From an uncultured Muribaculaceae bacterium (lineage in GTDB: Bacteria; Bacteroidota; Bacteroidia; Bacteroidales; Muribaculaceae): a DNA stretch of 64,000 bases. How positions within the stretch are numbered: the stretch's first letter is position 1; each line of letters begins with the position of its first letter. The notes under the pieces are model-generated. The model worked only from the letters and a program-made list of their open reading frames with translations. It made no database searches and was not told where the DNA came from. The position numbers and the translations under genes were made by a program. Location of the stretch: the NCBI GenBank assembly GCA_934661195.1, contig CAKUJD010000009.1, forward strand, positions 1 through 64,000, read 5' to 3'. Shown here piece by piece: positions 62,320 through 64,000 of this stretch.

Positions 62320-62564
62320 TGTAGGCAGGTATGCAGCGCGGGCGTAGCGATAGCGAAGTCCGCGCGAAATGCCTGCATCATTGCCGCCTACACAAATGCA
62401 TTCCAGAGGAATGCGACAGCAGCCTGATTCTGCTGATATGCTGATTGTTGCGCTGAGAAACGTGACGAGGTGCAGTAGTGGCATTCCGCTGGAATGCCAT
62501 GGGTGGGTGTGCCGCGTAGCAGGCATTTCGCGTCGGCTGCGCCTCCGCTGCATACCTGCCTACA
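62320..62564. repeat. 245-bp palindromic element (second repeat type)
   Basis: Outer 19-bp perfect inverted ends tgtaggcaggtatgcagcg (62320-62338) and cgctgcatacctgcctaca (62546-62564). Inner inverted pair gcgcgaaatgcctgc / gcaggcatttcgcg. Two small palindromes: gcattcc-aga-ggaatgc (62398-62414) and tggcattcc-gct-ggaatgcca (62479-62499). No transposase or ORF. Looks like a non-autonomous MITE-type insertion next to the first repeat block. Confidence 0.78.
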
Positions 62565-62798
62565 CATATCCAATCCCTCTGGGATTGCCACTTCTTCGGC
62601 GCTCTCGGTAGTTCCAACCACGAAAAAAACGCCGTTTTGCTTGCTGTCTCGGTCCTTAATATGTTAAATCTAAAAAAAACATAGTGAAAAATGCGGATTT
62701 GTTTGCAATTAAAATTATTTTACATGTATTTGCGCCAGTATAGCATCAAACTAATAATTAAACAATGAGATCATTTTGCTAACCTAAAATAAACCAAC

Positions 62799-63132
62799 AT
62801 GAGAAATATGTTATTGATAGGCGTCCTATGCATGGCGTTGTGCTCTTGCTCGGATGTAGTTATGACAGAAAGAATAGGGCAAACGTCCACAAGTGGACCG
62901 TCATTTTCTTTCGACTCTATCACCTCTCCAGCCAACTGGATTCAATATCAGTCGCTGGAAGAGATGCTGGATGCGTGTCAAATTCCTGAAGAAGTGTTGA
63001 AAACAATGCCTACCGATGAGTTGGTCGCTACGTGTGCCAGCCCGTGGCGTGTATGAAATGTCGGTACGATACTATAATAAATTTAACGAATTTATGGGCT
63101 CTTTCTCGTATGAGCCATTAGTGACATTATAA
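62799..63132 (+). pseudogene. Small lipoprotein gene with probable frameshift
   Basis: The first frame gives an 85-residue lipoprotein (MRNMLLIGVLCMALCSC, Cys17) ending ATCASPWRV at a stop at 63054. If the frame is shifted by one base just before it, translation continues as VYEMSVRYYNKFNEFMGSFSYEPLVTL to a stop at 63130-63132, giving about 111 residues with normal-looking sequence. This suggests a recent frameshift, a sequencing error, or an alternative short product. The middle (SLEEMLDACQIPEEVLKTMPTDELVATC) recalls small Bacteroidales lipoproteins of unknown role. AT-richer than the core genes. Confidence 0.55.
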
Positions 63133-63136
63133 TATT

Positions 63137-63360
63137 GTTTAACTGTAAAAATGGATAATGAAATGAGAACATATAGATTATTGCTGATAGCGGTGGTGGC
63201 ATGCTGCGCAATGGCGTTTGTTTCGTGCGGCAGCGATGAGCCGTCGGGAGGCGTTGATGATGGCAAAATTACCCGCGTGCAGGATGGCGACGGTAAGGCA
63301 TTCTTGGAAAACGGCAAGCTCGTTGACGCCAACTTAAAGTATACCCGAGAACTGCGCGAC
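63137..63360 (+). repeat. Tandem direct repeat, copy 1
   Basis: Matches 63777-64000 at a fixed offset of 640 nt, with scattered substitutions and no gaps seen. It covers the leader (tgtttaactgtaaaaatgga) and the first 65 or so codons of the next lipoprotein. Confidence 0.85.
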
Positions 63361-63753
63361 AGTGCTTTTTCGCACTACGATTGGACATTCAATTACATGA
63401 TATGTTATGACAACAAACGTATATCGCAGAAAATTGACGAGTCGGACAATCAACCATACAGATTGTGGCCAACAAACATATATGCAGACAGCACTCTGGT
63501 ATTGCATACGTTGCAAATGTATAAATATAGGTATGAGATTGAAGGACGAAAGTTGATTGCGACCCTTATTGAATACCCATGGCAAAGTTTTAAAGATACC
63601 CCCCGCACATTAAAGATTGTTGCCATAGACTTGTATTCTAAGGAGAAAACGGGAAGAATTATAATAGACCAAAAATGTGTTTCTGCCATAAAAGGCTTCT
63701 CGTTGGCCTCAACCTATGAAAGGATAGTGTTCAGCGGCAAAAGGGTGAAGTGA
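63163..63753 (+). CDS. Lipoprotein of unknown function, tandem copy 1
   Basis: 196 residues from ATG 63163; ATG 63151 would put acidic residues before the signal. Lipoprotein signal MRTYRLLLIAVVACCAMAFVSC (Cys22) followed by GSDEP, a surface-export pattern. The body (KITRVQDGDGKAFLENGKLVDANLKYTRELRD ... YRLWPTNIYADSTLVLHTLQMYKYRYEI) belongs to no family I recognise. A second copy begins 640 nt later and runs off the window. The AT-rich composition and tandem layout suggest a laterally acquired, expanding lipoprotein family. Confidence 0.78.
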   Translation: MRTYRLLLIAVVACCAMAFVSCGSDEPSGGVDDGKITRVQDGDGKAFLENGKLVDANLKYTRELRDSAFSHYDWTFNYMICYDNKRISQKIDESDNQPYRLWPTNIYADSTLVLHTLQMYKYRYEIEGRKLIATLIEYPWQSFKDTPRTLKIVAIDLYSKEKTGRIIIDQKCVSAIKGFSLASTYERIVFSGKRVK

Positions 63754-63776
63754 CTATGCTATTGCCCACGCATATT

Positions 63777-64000
63777 GTTTAACTGTAAAAATGGACAATG
63801 AAATGAGAACATATAGATTGCTTCTGATAGCGGTGGTGGCATGCTGCGCAATGGCGTTTGTTTCGTGCGGCGATGATGAACCTTCGGGAGGCGGAGATGA
63901 TGGTGAAATCACCCGCGTGCAAGATGGCGACGGTAAGGCTTTCTTGGAGAGTGGCAAACTCGTTGACGTCAACCTGAAATACACCCGTGAACTGTGCGAT
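63777..64000 (+). repeat. Tandem direct repeat, copy 2 (continues past the edge)
   Basis: Partner of 63137-63360. Confidence 0.85.
63803..64000 (+). CDS. Lipoprotein of unknown function, tandem copy 2, 3' end outside the window
   Basis: 66 codons visible. Signal MRTYRLLLIAVVACCAMAFVSC is identical to copy 1, followed by GDDEPSGGGDDGEITRVQDGDGKAFLESGKLVDVNLKYTRELCD-type sequence (shown here only in part by position: about 90 percent like copy 1 by eye). The frame is open at the right edge. Whether it diverges after the conserved start, as the DUF6562 pair does, cannot be seen. Confidence 0.75.
   Translation, partial: MRTYRLLLIAVVACCAMAFVSCGDDEPSGGGDDGEITRVQDGDGKAFLESGKLVDVNLKYTRELCD

Overview
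The window is about 64 kb of GC-rich, densely coding chromosome from a member of the order Bacteroidales. The evidence is Bacteroidota-type promoters (TAnnTTTG near -7, often a TTTG-like box about 20 nt upstream), lipoproteins whose Cys is followed by acidic surface-export residues, FimB/Mfa2 and DUF6562 fimbrillin-like proteins, DUF3575, DUF4292, DUF4369 and DUF4143 families, C-terminal domains resembling type IX secretion (T9SS) sorting domains, and an arginine-pathway M20 deacetylase. The high GC with BspA-like and sorting-domain proteins would suit a Muribaculaceae-like gut organism, but that is inference and no species can be named. No rRNA, tRNA, CRISPR array, prophage or intact insertion sequence was seen.

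Layout. 1-2.5 kb: the 3' part of an RluB-type pseudouridine synthase with a Gln/Arg/Gly-rich N-terminus, then asnS. 3-8.5 kb: a fimbria-like surface locus (DUF3575 barrel, FimB/Mfa2-like anchor lipoprotein, two tandem DUF6562 lipoproteins with near-identical N-termini and unrelated beta-helix-like C-termini). 8.5-12.2 kb: pnp flanked on both sides by MITE/REP-like palindromic repeats. 12.2-17 kb: two divergent exported proteins with sorting-domain-like tails. 17-21.3 kb: a minus-strand parE-coaD-S41 protease cluster. 21.5-22.9 kb: an AT-richer DUF4143 ATPase with three 18-bp repeats at exact 32-bp spacing upstream. 23-26.2 kb: a ravA-viaA pair. 26.3-35.3 kb: a thioredoxin-fold lipoprotein, two glycosyltransferases, adenine deaminase, HIT protein, greA, a flippase and a FemAB-like transferase. 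The last two close a five-gene minus-strand cluster starting at dut (38.4 kb).

38.8-42 kb holds a large BspA-type LRR surface protein. 42.2-45.4 kb holds a split ThrE-type exporter, a divergent dGTPase and HU. 45.6-50.7 kb holds two overlapping rhomboid proteases, a membrane-linked endonuclease/phosphatase-fold protein and an M3 oligopeptidase. 50.8-54.9 kb holds an orphan lipoprotein and a divergent ECF sigma operon (sigma factor, short single-span membrane protein, small exported protein, barrel-like protein). 54.9-61.9 kb holds an M20 deacetylase, a DUF4153 membrane protein, a long-chain acyl-CoA synthetase, prfB with its programmed +1 frameshift, and argB. 61.9-62.6 kb is a dense block of palindromic repeats, one an inverted copy of the block after pnp. 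The window ends in AT-rich small lipoproteins: one frameshifted, then a tandem pair whose second copy runs off the edge.

No operon here can be declared a wholly new system from sequence alone. The least explained items are the DUF6562 pair with its 504-bp identical block, the 32-bp-phased repeats before the DUF4143 ATPase, the MITE-like repeat families, the palindrome at 15.3 kb, and the ECF sigma operon lacking a recognisable anti-sigma domain.
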